Assembly (NCBI GenBank): GCA_938015415.1
Contig: CALLPK010000012.1
Location: 1 to 43,224, forward strand
Length of the DNA: 43,224 nucleotides
From: an uncultured Saprospiraceae bacterium
Lineage (GTDB): Bacteria; Bacteroidota; Bacteroidia; Chitinophagales; Saprospiraceae
Direction of reading: 5' to 3'
A model generated the notes under the pieces. That model made no database searches, was not told where the DNA came from, and worked only from the letters and a program-made list of their open reading frames with translations. The translations under genes were made by a program, and so were the position numbers. Positions 8,041-15,231 of the stretch are shown here, in pieces (the first letter of the stretch is position 1; every line of letters starts with the position of its first letter).

Positions 8041-8205
8041 CCCTTTCATTTCAACAGTTCTTTGTTAACTATCTGGCGAAAATATTCATCCGGCATTTTA
8101 TTCGTAAATGTCTCTATCTATTCTTTTGATAGAATGGAGACGGAAATAATAGGTGTTTAATGAACAGGACGGCTACGCTCCATTTTATTCACCATCCTAA
8201 ATACG

Positions 8206-8213
8206 TATCTTTG
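8206..8213 (+). promoter_or_regulatory. Candidate -7 element TATCTTTG upstream of the CBS gene
   Basis: An exact match to TAnnTTTG lies about 100 bases before the cystathionine beta-synthase start, in the only non-coding stretch upstream of it. A TTTTAT at about -30 is a poor -33 element. If used, it implies a ~95-base leader. Confidence 0.45.
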
Positions 8214-8313
8214 TCCCTGCATCTTTTGCTTACCAGCTGCGTAAGTAATAGACAATTATCAAGAAGAAAATATTCTTTAAGCAACCGCTTTCCCAAAATT
8301 AAATCATTAAACC

Positions 8314-9675
8314 ATGCATTATAGTAATAACATCCTGGAAACCATCGGAAACACCCCAATGGTAAAAATTAATAAGATTACCAGTGATATACCAGCTTTG
8401 GTTCTCTGCAAAGTAGAAACCTTCAATCCAGGACATTCGACCAAAGACCGGATGGCCCTCAATATGCTGGAAACGGCGGAAAAAGAGGGAAAGATTAAAC
8501 CTGGCGGTACCATTATAGAATGTACCAGTGGAAATACCGGAATGGGATTAGCATTAGCTGCTTGTGTAAAAGGATACAAAACTATTTTTACTACCAGCGA
8601 TAAACAATCCAAAGAGAAACTGGATTTATTGCGAGCGATGGGTTCTGAAGTAATTGTCTGTCCGACTAACGTAACCCCTGACGATCCTCGCTCCTATTAT
8701 TCGGTAGCAGAGCGATTGAGTAATGAGATTCCCAACTCGTTCTGGTTTAATCAATACGACAATTTAGCCAACCGGGAAGCACATTACCAATCTACCGGGC
8801 CAGAAATATGGGAACAAACCGATGGTAAAATTACCCACTTTGTAGTAGGAGTAGGAACGGGTGGTACCATATCTGGTTGCGCCAAATTTCTAAAAGAAAA
8901 AAATCCTGATATCAAGATTTGGGGTATTGATACTTATGGTTCTGTTTTTAAGAAATATCACGAAACGGGTGAATTCGACGAAAAAGAAATTTATTCTTAC
9001 ATCACCGAAGGAATCGGAGAAGATATTCTACCTAAAAATGTGGATTTCGAACTGATTGACCGATTTGAAAAAGTAACGGATAAAGATGGTGCGGTCATGG
9101 CGCGTCGCTTGGCAAAAGAAGAAGGAATGTTATTCGGATATTCTGCGGGATCTGCTTTTTGCGGAGTCCGTCAACTAAAAGATCATCTTAAACCCGACGA
9201 TGTGGTCGTGGTCCTGGTGCACGATCACGGTAGTCGCTACATCGGAAAAATCTACAACGATGATTGGATGCGCGACCGAGGATTTTTGGATACGGAACTA
9301 AAAGTGCGTGACCTGATTGCCCGAAAGTCTGATAAACATTTTATGACCCTTAATGTAAATGATCCCATCCAAAAGGCATTGGATCAGATGAAGCACAATG
9401 ATATTTCACAGATGCCGATCGTAGACAAGGAGCATAATATTGTTGGTTCGATTACCGAATCTTCCGTGCTGAATTTTCTACTATCTGACGCAGAAAACAA
9501 AACGGATCAGCCCATCAGCGAAATTATGGGCGAGGCTTTCCCCGTGGTCAACGAAGATCTACCCTACCGACAGTTGACTGGTTTTATCAACAAAACAATA
9601 CCGGCAGTTATTGCCAAAGATAAGGCAGGTGCGCTGCATATTTTGACGCAATATGATATTTTACAAGCGGTGTAA
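8314..9675 (+). CDS. Cystathionine beta-synthase-type PLP enzyme with C-terminal CBS-domain pair
   Basis: A 453-residue fold-type II PLP enzyme of the cysteine synthase/CBS group, condensing serine (or O-acetylserine) with homocysteine or sulfide. The N-terminal ETIGNTPMVKI and the Schiff-base lysine in GHSTKDRMA (Lys44) are present. So are the substrate loop TSGNTGMGLA and the phosphate-binding VGVGTGGTISG. The C-terminal ~120 residues (from ~330) form a pair of CBS domains (including QKALDQMKHNDISQMPIVD), the regulatory Bateman module that binds adenosyl ligands in eukaryotic CBS. The domain layout favours CBS over plain cysteine synthase. It is monocistronic, with an upstream -7 element and a strong terminator. 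Confidence 0.92.
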   Translation: MHYSNNILETIGNTPMVKINKITSDIPALVLCKVETFNPGHSTKDRMALNMLETAEKEGKIKPGGTIIECTSGNTGMGLALAACVKGYKTIFTTSDKQSKEKLDLLRAMGSEVIVCPTNVTPDDPRSYYSVAERLSNEIPNSFWFNQYDNLANREAHYQSTGPEIWEQTDGKITHFVVGVGTGGTISGCAKFLKEKNPDIKIWGIDTYGSVFKKYHETGEFDEKEIYSYITEGIGEDILPKNVDFELIDRFEKVTDKDGAVMARRLAKEEGMLFGYSAGSAFCGVRQLKDHLKPDDVVVVLVHDHGSRYIGKIYNDDWMRDRGFLDTELKVRDLIARKSDKHFMTLNVNDPIQKALDQMKHNDISQMPIVDKEHNIVGSITESSVLNFLLSDAENKTDQPISEIMGEAFPVVNEDLPYRQLTGFINKTIPAVIAKDKAGALHILTQYDILQAV

Positions 9676-9689
9676 AATATAGAATGGAT

Positions 9690-9735
9690 ATAAAAAAAGG
9701 CTCAAACCGGAATGATGGTTTGAGCTTTTTTTATA
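9690..9735. terminator. Bidirectional terminator between the CBS gene and the Rpn gene
   Basis: The stem GCTCAAACC/GGTTTGAGC (9700-9708 and 9717-9725) has an 8-base loop. It is flanked by A7 on the left and T7 on the right, and the flanks themselves can extend the stem. It serves both convergent genes. Confidence 0.88.
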
Positions 9736-9766
9736 TCGAGACGAAAACGTTTAATACACGGAGTAT

Positions 9767-10006
9767 TTAACTAATCTGCCTTTTAATTTTCTTTACCTCC
9801 GCCAAAGTACATTCTGCGATTTTAGCCGTTTCGGCTAATGTTTTACCTTCTTGTAGGCATCTGATTACCAGCAAGGTTTGCTCTACACCTTCTTCTCTTC
9901 CTTCTTCTCTTCCTTCTTCTCTTCCTTCTTCTCTTCCTTCTTCTCTTCCTTTTTGGACTCCCTCTATATAAAATCCATCTTTTTCTATATCATATGTAAT
10001 TGGCAT
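9767..10006 (-). CDS. Possible intragenic short product of the Rpn gene
   Basis: An in-frame ATG at codon 214 of the Rpn gene would give a 79-residue product starting MPITYDIEKDGF. It contains only the GREE repeats and the C-terminal helix-turn-helix-like tail. The bases before it (AATAAATGAT) are A/T-rich, like other starts in the window. Enterobacterial rpn genes are reported to make such small C-terminal inhibitors. Here the product is a hypothesis; no promoter is visible. Confidence 0.25.
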   Translation of the reverse strand: MPITYDIEKDGFYIEGVQKGREEGREEGREEGREEGREEGVEQTLLVIRCLQEGKTLAETAKIAECTLAEVKKIKRQIS

Positions 10007-10645
10007 ATCATTTATTATTTTTCCAGTTATTTTTTCTAAATTACGTATTCTTGCTAAAATTAACAACTGTTCTATGTATTTTTTAATATCTCTCTCGTGA
10101 GTTACGTGCTGTTTAATGTTCTTTAGTATTAAACGCAAAATGGCTTCTTTTCGTTCCTCTTCAAAATTTGTAAGCAAGGCCAACATAATTACGGAAGGAA
10201 TTTGAGAAGAAAGAAATTCACTTGTATCAAAATCGTATATATTAATAGTTTCAAAACCCCGAAATATTTCTGCCTCTACCAAAGTGTTCTTCATAGTTGC
10301 TTTTCGCTTTCCCAGATAGATAACTACGTGTCGAATAGGTAAATTGTACTTTCTGTAAAATAATCCATGATACTCTGCCATCCTACTTAGCATATTCGGA
10401 TCATTTTTATTTTGAAACTCTATGTGTAATAGAAAAGTTTCTTTCTCGTTTGTTTTAACTCTATACAAAAAGTCAGCTTCCCGTTCCGTAGTTTTCTGTA
10501 ATTTTTCTGGAAGTGCTTCGTAGGCAATTATCTTAATTCCTAATCTTTTTTCTACTAAGGGCAAAAATAATTCGCGCGCATTTTCCTTAAAAATACGGTC
10601 ATAGATATTACCTTGCTTCTTAGATTTTGATGGTTTTTCTTTCAT
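9767..10645 (-). CDS. Rpn-family PD-(D/E)XK nuclease / putative transposase, with Gly-Arg-Glu-Glu repeats
   Basis: A 292-residue protein of the recombination-promoting nuclease (Rpn) group. The N-terminal YDRIFKENARELFLPLVEK is typical of the group. The nuclease core shows Asp58 (EADFLYRV) and HIEFQNKND (Glu76, Gln78), the D...ExQ version of the PD-(D/E)XK site. After the middle helical region comes GREE repeated five times (~234-253), then a short helix-turn-helix-like tail (TLAETAKIAECTLAEVKK). Rpn proteins are DNA endonucleases with reported toxic/antiphage activity and small internal C-terminal products in enterobacteria. A candidate internal start exists here at Met214. The start lies six bases after the stop of the NlpC/P60 gene on the same strand, so they are probably co-transcribed. 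Confidence 0.87.
   Translation of the reverse strand: MKEKPSKSKKQGNIYDRIFKENARELFLPLVEKRLGIKIIAYEALPEKLQKTTEREADFLYRVKTNEKETFLLHIEFQNKNDPNMLSRMAEYHGLFYRKYNLPIRHVVIYLGKRKATMKNTLVEAEIFRGFETINIYDFDTSEFLSSQIPSVIMLALLTNFEEERKEAILRLILKNIKQHVTHERDIKKYIEQLLILARIRNLEKITGKIINDMPITYDIEKDGFYIEGVQKGREEGREEGREEGREEGREEGVEQTLLVIRCLQEGKTLAETAKIAECTLAEVKKIKRQIS
9888..9947 (+). repeat. Five perfect 12-bp tandem repeats inside the Rpn gene
   Basis: The unit CCTTCTTCTCTT is repeated five times without a mismatch. It encodes Glu-Glu-Arg-Gly units when read on the minus strand. Because the unit is four codons, slippage would change copy number without breaking the frame. Confidence 0.95.
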
Positions 10646-10651
10646 AAAGTG

Positions 10652-11497
10652 TTAAAACAACGCCACCTGATTGGGATTATCGAGGACCTCCGTATCTTCC
10701 GTATTCGTATCTGGCGACTCGTCGGAGAGTAATCGTTTAAAGACACGTAGTTTGTGGGTATATTTATCCTGCTCCACGTTAAATATTCCAAAATGATCAA
10801 TCTGATCAATCCGTACCTGACCGGAAGCATGAATAATTTTTCTTTCGGGCATCACGATCCCGACGTGAACAATTCGCCCTTTTTTATTTTCAAAAAAAGC
10901 AAGATCTCCGGGTTGTACTTGTTCGACAAAATCTACCAGTCGTCCCTTTTCTACTTGCTGAGCAGCATCCCGGGGAATAGAAATACCAATCATTTTAAAG
11001 ACCATTTGTGTAAAACCAGAACAATCAATTCCCAAAGGAGAACGCCCACCCCAAAGATAAGGTGCGTATAAATACCGTCGGGCAATTTTCAGGAGAATGC
11101 TACTTTCCTGAGTTACCTCGGCCGGTTCGATAGCCTGGCCACTAAAGTTAAAACTACTACCGTTTAAATGAAATTTTAATCCATCAAAGCGGGGTAAGGT
11201 GGCACCGATGGTGATGGGTAGAGAATAACCATCCGCCATTGCTCCGTGAAATAATTCCAGACTGAGGGCATATTTTTTTTGATAAACCAGGATTTCTTCC
11301 TCCGGCAAGATCTTGAGTTGCTTGCGATCCGTCCAGCCGATATAATTGTCCCAGAGACATCGGACTTTCGCCCAACTACCTCGTTGTTCCATCACTTCAA
11401 CTGTTTCACCAAACAACAGTTGGGAAACCATTTCGCTTTTATCCGAAGCACTGCTTCGAATAGGAATCACACTTAAAGGACAAATGGCGTAAATCAT
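10652..11497 (-). CDS. C40 (NlpC/P60) peptidase with N-terminal SH3-like domain
   Basis: A 281-residue protein of the gamma-D-glutamyl-meso-diaminopimelate endopeptidase family. The catalytic domain fills the C-terminal half. It has Cys159 in GIDCSGFTQM, His211 in RIVHVGIVM and a third polar residue, His223, in IIHASG, so it should be active. The N-terminal ~60 residues resemble a bacterial SH3 domain (IPIRSSASDKSEMVSQLLFG, then WAKVRCLWDNYIGWTD), and a second SH3-like stretch may follow to ~130. No signal peptide is seen, which is typical of the cytoplasmic peptide-recycling C40 enzymes of Bacteroidota. It probably cleaves wall peptides, but location is inferred. The Rpn nuclease follows after six bases. 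Confidence 0.9.
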   Translation of the reverse strand: MIYAICPLSVIPIRSSASDKSEMVSQLLFGETVEVMEQRGSWAKVRCLWDNYIGWTDRKQLKILPEEEILVYQKKYALSLELFHGAMADGYSLPITIGATLPRFDGLKFHLNGSSFNFSGQAIEPAEVTQESSILLKIARRYLYAPYLWGGRSPLGIDCSGFTQMVFKMIGISIPRDAAQQVEKGRLVDFVEQVQPGDLAFFENKKGRIVHVGIVMPERKIIHASGQVRIDQIDHFGIFNVEQDKYTHKLRVFKRLLSDESPDTNTEDTEVLDNPNQVALF

Positions 11498-11831
11498 AGA
11501 GTTTGTGTAAATTCAGTACACGGTAATCCGAAAAACACCAATCTTTTAGATTATCGTATAAGGTCTTAAAAGTAGCAAAAATTTTTAAATTTAAGACCAA
11601 TACGAACATCTAATTAATGAAGCCGTTCCTAAAAGCCACAAAGGCACGATTTTTATAATATAATATATCTAGGTCTTAAGCCGTTTTCAGTAGAGTTATT
11701 CAGGAATTCTCGTGGTTTTGGTTCAAATTTTAGAAACTTCACCATTCCCTACCCTTTTAAATACCATAAATCTGGGTAGATTATCCTAGTAAAGCTTAAC
11801 TTTGCTGCTTCGTACAACCGATTATCTGAAC
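11498..11831. other. Divergent intergenic region between NlpC/P60 and PorP/SprF genes
   Basis: No ORF of substance is seen. It holds the control regions of both divergent genes. On the + side TAACTTTG at 11797-11804 is a good -7 element. The rest is A/T-rich without a clear inverted repeat. Confidence 0.5.
11797..11804 (+). promoter_or_regulatory. -7 promoter element TAACTTTG for the PorP/SprF gene
   Basis: An exact TAnnTTTG match lies 27 bases before the ATG at 11832, a normal short leader. It also argues against an upstream TTG start at 11802, which would fall inside the promoter element. Confidence 0.55.
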
Positions 11832-12890
11832 ATGAAAAAAATAATACTGCTCTTTTTGGTCTGCATACTGGCATTATCTGTCAACGCTCAGGATCAACAT
11901 TTCACCCAATTTTACGCTGCTCCCCTGGCGCTTAATCCAGCTATGACGGGTAATTTCGCCGGTCGCTATCGCGTCGGAATGATTTACCGGGATCAGTGGA
12001 GAGGTGTTTTTGATCAACCTTATAAAACTTTTTCGGCGGCCGTTGATGTGCGCTTCGATATAGCGGGTAATACCCGTTACAAGGATGCGGTTGGGATTGG
12101 CTTGATGTTTTTTAGTGATCAGGTAGGTGGAATTGATTTTGAAACCAATCAGATTGCGCTTAGTGGATCTTTTCACAAGTCGCTTGGATACGAAGGTTCC
12201 CAAACCCTTTCGGGTGGAATTCAAATGGGACTCACCAAACGTAGTATTGGTTACGAGCAACTGAATTTTGATGATCAATTTAACAGCATTGATGGATTTA
12301 TCCTTGGAACAGGAGAAAATTTACCACCTAATATTATTTCTTTTTCAGATTTAAATGTTGGACTAAACTACACCCTCCAACTCGGTAAAAAAACTGTGCT
12401 CAACGTAGGAGGTTCCATGCATCACGTATTACAACCAAACGTTTCTTTTTATCCCGATATAGAGACGCCCGGCGGAGTAATTCCCGGAGGTGACAGCAAA
12501 CTATACGCCCGTTACGGTGGTCAGTTAAGTTTACGATTTCCCGTCGGAGAACGAATGTCCCTGATTCCACGTGCCTTATTTTCCAAGCAAGGTCCACACA
12601 TGGAATTAACCGCCGGATCGAATATCAGAGTTCCCATAGATACTTATTCCGGCAATGCGATACAATTTGGATTTTGGGCTCGTCCCGTCAGTAACGAAGA
12701 TGATTCTTTTAGCCTGGATGCGCTCATCGCAATGATTGGAATGGAATGGAAAGGAGTTTTATTTGGATTGAGCTATGACGTTAATCTGGATGACCTGACC
12801 GTTCACCAGCAGGGACAGCAGTCTTTTGAATTTTCTATTTTGTACTTAGGAGATTTTGATAATGAAAGTATTCTTTGTCCGAAGTTTTAG
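11832..12890 (+). CDS. PorP/SprF family outer-membrane protein linked to type IX secretion
   Basis: A 352-residue beta-barrel-type outer-membrane protein of the PorP/SprF family, members of which act in type IX secretion and gliding adhesin (SprB) delivery. The start at 11832 gives a clean signal peptide (MKKIILLFLVCILALSVNAQ). The mature N-terminus QDQHFTQFYAAPLALNPAMT is the family signature, followed by GRYRVGMIYRDQWRG. The rest alternates short beta strands ending in FEFSILYLGDF. The usual downstream partners (gldK-N or a large adhesin) are absent; the next gene is convergent. So this is one of the many stand-alone paralogues, and its cargo is unknown. It fits the T9SS sorting tail seen on the GH16 enzyme in this window. 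Confidence 0.92.
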   Translation: MKKIILLFLVCILALSVNAQDQHFTQFYAAPLALNPAMTGNFAGRYRVGMIYRDQWRGVFDQPYKTFSAAVDVRFDIAGNTRYKDAVGIGLMFFSDQVGGIDFETNQIALSGSFHKSLGYEGSQTLSGGIQMGLTKRSIGYEQLNFDDQFNSIDGFILGTGENLPPNIISFSDLNVGLNYTLQLGKKTVLNVGGSMHHVLQPNVSFYPDIETPGGVIPGGDSKLYARYGGQLSLRFPVGERMSLIPRALFSKQGPHMELTAGSNIRVPIDTYSGNAIQFGFWARPVSNEDDSFSLDALIAMIGMEWKGVLFGLSYDVNLDDLTVHQQGQQSFEFSILYLGDFDNESILCPKF

Positions 12891-12903
12891 AGTGATGTTG
12901 CTA

Positions 12904-13539
12904 TCACATACTCGTTTCAATTCCCGTAACGTACTTGGAGTTTTTAGTAGCGCGAAACGGGATATACTGTAATACCTGATTGGCTTCTGCCTCCAGGGTC
13001 TCATCGTATTTTATTTCCACAATGATGGCTTCGTCCATATGACGAATCTCCGGTTGCTGATTTTCCTGAATTAGTGGACAATATCCCAACTTCCGGTCAA
13101 TGGTTATTCTGAATTTTTCAGTCGCTAATCCATAATAGGACCGCTGGTAAGAATTTAATAAGGTAGGAATTAAACTCACTGGACGTCTAAGTGAACCAGC
13201 CACGACGGTTCCTAATTTATTCCAATCAGATAATGAAAATGCTGGAAACGCATACCGCTCTTTATCGCCCAAGGCATTATTTTTTATTTTTATTTCCAAC
13301 TGGTTTTTTGTCCCTTCCGTTGCGGTTAAACCGCCGTACCACCGCACTCGATATTTCTTGCGCTCCGCTACCCCTGCCACGTTTTCTTTGTAACAGGTCA
13401 TACCTGGTGTATCAAAGTAAATATTGTTAACCTGTCGATCGGGAAATAAGGTTCGGAATCCCCAGGGATGATGGCGGATCATTTGTTCGACAAAAGCGAG
13501 GGACTGATCCTCTATTCGATATTTTCGTTCGTAGCGCAT
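12904..13539 (-). CDS. VTC-domain polyphosphate polymerase family protein
   Basis: A 211-residue protein consisting only of the VTC catalytic tunnel domain, which in yeast Vtc4 makes polyphosphate from ATP. The basic and acidic motifs that line the tunnel are in order: RYERKYRI (2-9), NIYFDTPGM, ERKKYRVRWY, LEIKIKNN, VEIKYDE and SKYVTGIE at the end. No transmembrane segment or SPX domain is present. Bacterial VTC proteins are often encoded near CotH-type kinases and a DUF4956 membrane protein. Here two CotH genes lie upstream on the same strand, but no DUF4956 gene is visible. It is the last gene of the CotH/OmpA/VTC group and is convergent with PorP/SprF (13-base gap). Confidence 0.85.
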   Translation of the reverse strand: MRYERKYRIEDQSLAFVEQMIRHHPWGFRTLFPDRQVNNIYFDTPGMTCYKENVAGVAERKKYRVRWYGGLTATEGTKNQLEIKIKNNALGDKERYAFPAFSLSDWNKLGTVVAGSLRRPVSLIPTLLNSYQRSYYGLATEKFRITIDRKLGYCPLIQENQQPEIRHMDEAIIVEIKYDETLEAEANQVLQYIPFRATKNSKYVTGIETSM

Positions 13540-13545
13540 TTTGGG

Positions 13546-13611
13546 TGTTGAGATGTTGAATCGTTGAGATGTTGAATCGTTAGTTTTTTTTCAACGATTC
13601 AACATTTCAAC
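13546..13611. repeat. GTTGAATC-type repeat, copy B, forming a long hairpin
   Basis: Direct copies of GTTGAGATGTTGAATCGTT are followed by an inverted copy. The arm 13563-13583 pairs with 13591-13611 (21 bp with few mismatches) across a T-rich loop. It lies between the OmpA/TSP3 stop and the VTC start, upstream of the latter. Confidence 0.8.
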
Positions 13612-13661
13612 AAAATCAATTTTGAGAGAAAAGGTAAGTCTTTTCTCTCAAAATTGATTTT
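13612..13661 (-). terminator. Perfect 22-bp hairpin at the end of the OmpA/TSP3 gene
   Basis: The arms 13612-13633 and 13640-13661 are perfect reverse complements with a 6-base loop (GTAAGT on the + strand). The stem begins AAAATCAATTTTGAGAG and ends with T4 on either strand. It overlaps the stop codon of the OmpA gene. It could act as a terminator, or as a 3'-end stabiliser separating OmpA from VTC expression. Confidence 0.75.
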
Positions 13662-15066
13662 ACTTAGGAATCACCATAAATTCTACCCGTCGATTTAGCG
13701 AGCGACCTTCTTCTGTGTTATTCTCCGCAATCGGTTGGATCTCCCCAAAACCCTTAACAATCAAGCGACCAGGGTCTACTCCCTTGGAGACTAAATAAAG
13801 ATAGCAAGCATTAGCCCGCTTGATGGACAATGCTTCGTTGGCAGCTGCATCTCCGATACTATCCGTGTGCCCACTAATCTGTAACTGATAACCAGGATAT
13901 TTATCCAGTACGGCTCTCACCTGATCCAGAACGGGGAAAGAAACAGGCTTTAACTTATCTTTGGAAAATTCAAACTGCACCGCCTGGACCGCATAGTCCA
14001 GCACTTCTTTGTCTTCTTTCTTGATCTCCGGACAACCATCTTTACTTAATGGCGCAGCCGCTTCTGGGCACCGGTCAATATTATCCGCAAACCCATCATT
14101 ATCACCATCCGGGCAACCATTCAACGGACCTGCTGCGTCGGGGCACTGATCTTCTGAGTCAGGTACACCGTCTCCATCCCGATCCGCAACCGGACAACCC
14201 TGATTGGAGGCAGGACCCGCTTCGTTAGGACATTTATCATCTTTATTGGCAATACGATCCTGATCATCATCCGGGCAGCCATTTAGGGTTCCAGGAATTG
14301 TAGGACAATCATCCACATCATCCGCAAAAGTGTCTTTATCCGCATCGGGACAACCATTGGTTTCTTTGGTTCCCGGAACTTCCGGACAAATATCATTGCG
14401 ATCTTCGATACCATCCGCGTCGGAATCCGGACAACCTTTAAAAGCGGCCACTCCGGGAATTTCCGGGCAGTTGTCCTCAAAGTCATCAATACCATCTCTG
14501 TCTTTATCCCTGATTTTAATTTCTTTTTTGGTTTCGTCTACTTTTCCTAAATAAAAGCCAAGCCCAATACCGTACTGAAAATGATCGCGGTTGCCATCCA
14601 GAGATTTTCTAAATCCAGCCTGTGTATTAATAAAAGCATGATCGCCAAATCGAATATTGACGCCCAGATTAATCGGCAACTGAAAACTCAAGCTTTCCCA
14701 GGATTCGAGGACACCGCCTACACCTGTAGATACATAAGGAATCACCCTCGCTCCGGGACGGTATAATTGAAACTGACCAATAGCATCAATTCCAAAAGTT
14801 GTCAGATTATCCAACTCATCTGGCAGATCAATGACCATCAATTGAGCAGGAACCCCAAAATTAAAGTATTGTCCCAGATTTCGTAAATAGGCCACTTCAA
14901 AACCACTTCCGTAATCTCCAAAATTAGTGAAAGATCCTCCGTTAGTGGTTTGATGATCGCTCCAAAGTCTTTTACCAGTAAAGGCATTAGGACGATCGAG
15001 TGTTTGGGCAAGAGTAAGCTGAATACTACAGAAAAGTATCAGGCAAGAAAGTAAAGTTCTAATCAT
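13660..15066 (-). CDS. OmpA family outer-membrane protein with thrombospondin type 3 repeats
   Basis: A 468-residue protein. A signal peptide (MIRTLLSCLILFCSIQLTLA) precedes an N-terminal eight-strand-type barrel (~25-180). Next come about eight calcium-binding TSP3 repeats (~185-345, pattern D.D.DGI.D..D.CP). The C-terminal OmpA domain (~355-468) anchors to peptidoglycan through ISGHTDSIGDAAANEALS and LNRRVEFMVIP. The Asp-rich repeats should form a Ca2+-filled rigid stalk between barrel and wall. It sits between the CotH kinases and VTC on the same strand. A TGCCCA-3-TGGGCA inverted repeat lies 38 bases upstream of the start and a perfect hairpin overlaps the stop. Confidence 0.93.
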   Translation of the reverse strand: MIRTLLSCLILFCSIQLTLAQTLDRPNAFTGKRLWSDHQTTNGGSFTNFGDYGSGFEVAYLRNLGQYFNFGVPAQLMVIDLPDELDNLTTFGIDAIGQFQLYRPGARVIPYVSTGVGGVLESWESLSFQLPINLGVNIRFGDHAFINTQAGFRKSLDGNRDHFQYGIGLGFYLGKVDETKKEIKIRDKDRDGIDDFEDNCPEIPGVAAFKGCPDSDADGIEDRNDICPEVPGTKETNGCPDADKDTFADDVDDCPTIPGTLNGCPDDDQDRIANKDDKCPNEAGPASNQGCPVADRDGDGVPDSEDQCPDAAGPLNGCPDGDNDGFADNIDRCPEAAAPLSKDGCPEIKKEDKEVLDYAVQAVQFEFSKDKLKPVSFPVLDQVRAVLDKYPGYQLQISGHTDSIGDAAANEALSIKRANACYLYLVSKGVDPGRLIVKGFGEIQPIAENNTEEGRSLNRRVEFMVIPK

Positions 15067-15103
15067 GTTTTTGGTGATCGTGTTATCTATTATATTTCGT
15101 AAC

Positions 15104-15118
15104 TGCCCATATTGGGCA
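15104..15118. promoter_or_regulatory. Inverted repeat TGCCCA-tat-TGGGCA upstream of the OmpA/TSP3 gene
   Basis: A perfect 6-bp inverted repeat with a 3-base spacer, G/C-rich in an A/T-rich leader and 38 bases before the start codon. It looks like a small operator site; the binding protein is unknown. Confidence 0.4.
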
Positions 15119-15231
15119 TTATTACTGAATTATTTATACGTTTATTTTTGTCAGGGGTTACTCCAAAAATCTGATAATGAAGTAGAACCATCCGCCATAT
15201 TCTAAAAGAACAGAACAAATATTATAAAGAA

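Noticed and set aside
11802-11831. TTG start ten codons upstream of the PorP/SprF signal peptide
   Set aside because: It would fall inside the TAACTTTG promoter element and put polar residues before a clean signal peptide that starts at 11832.
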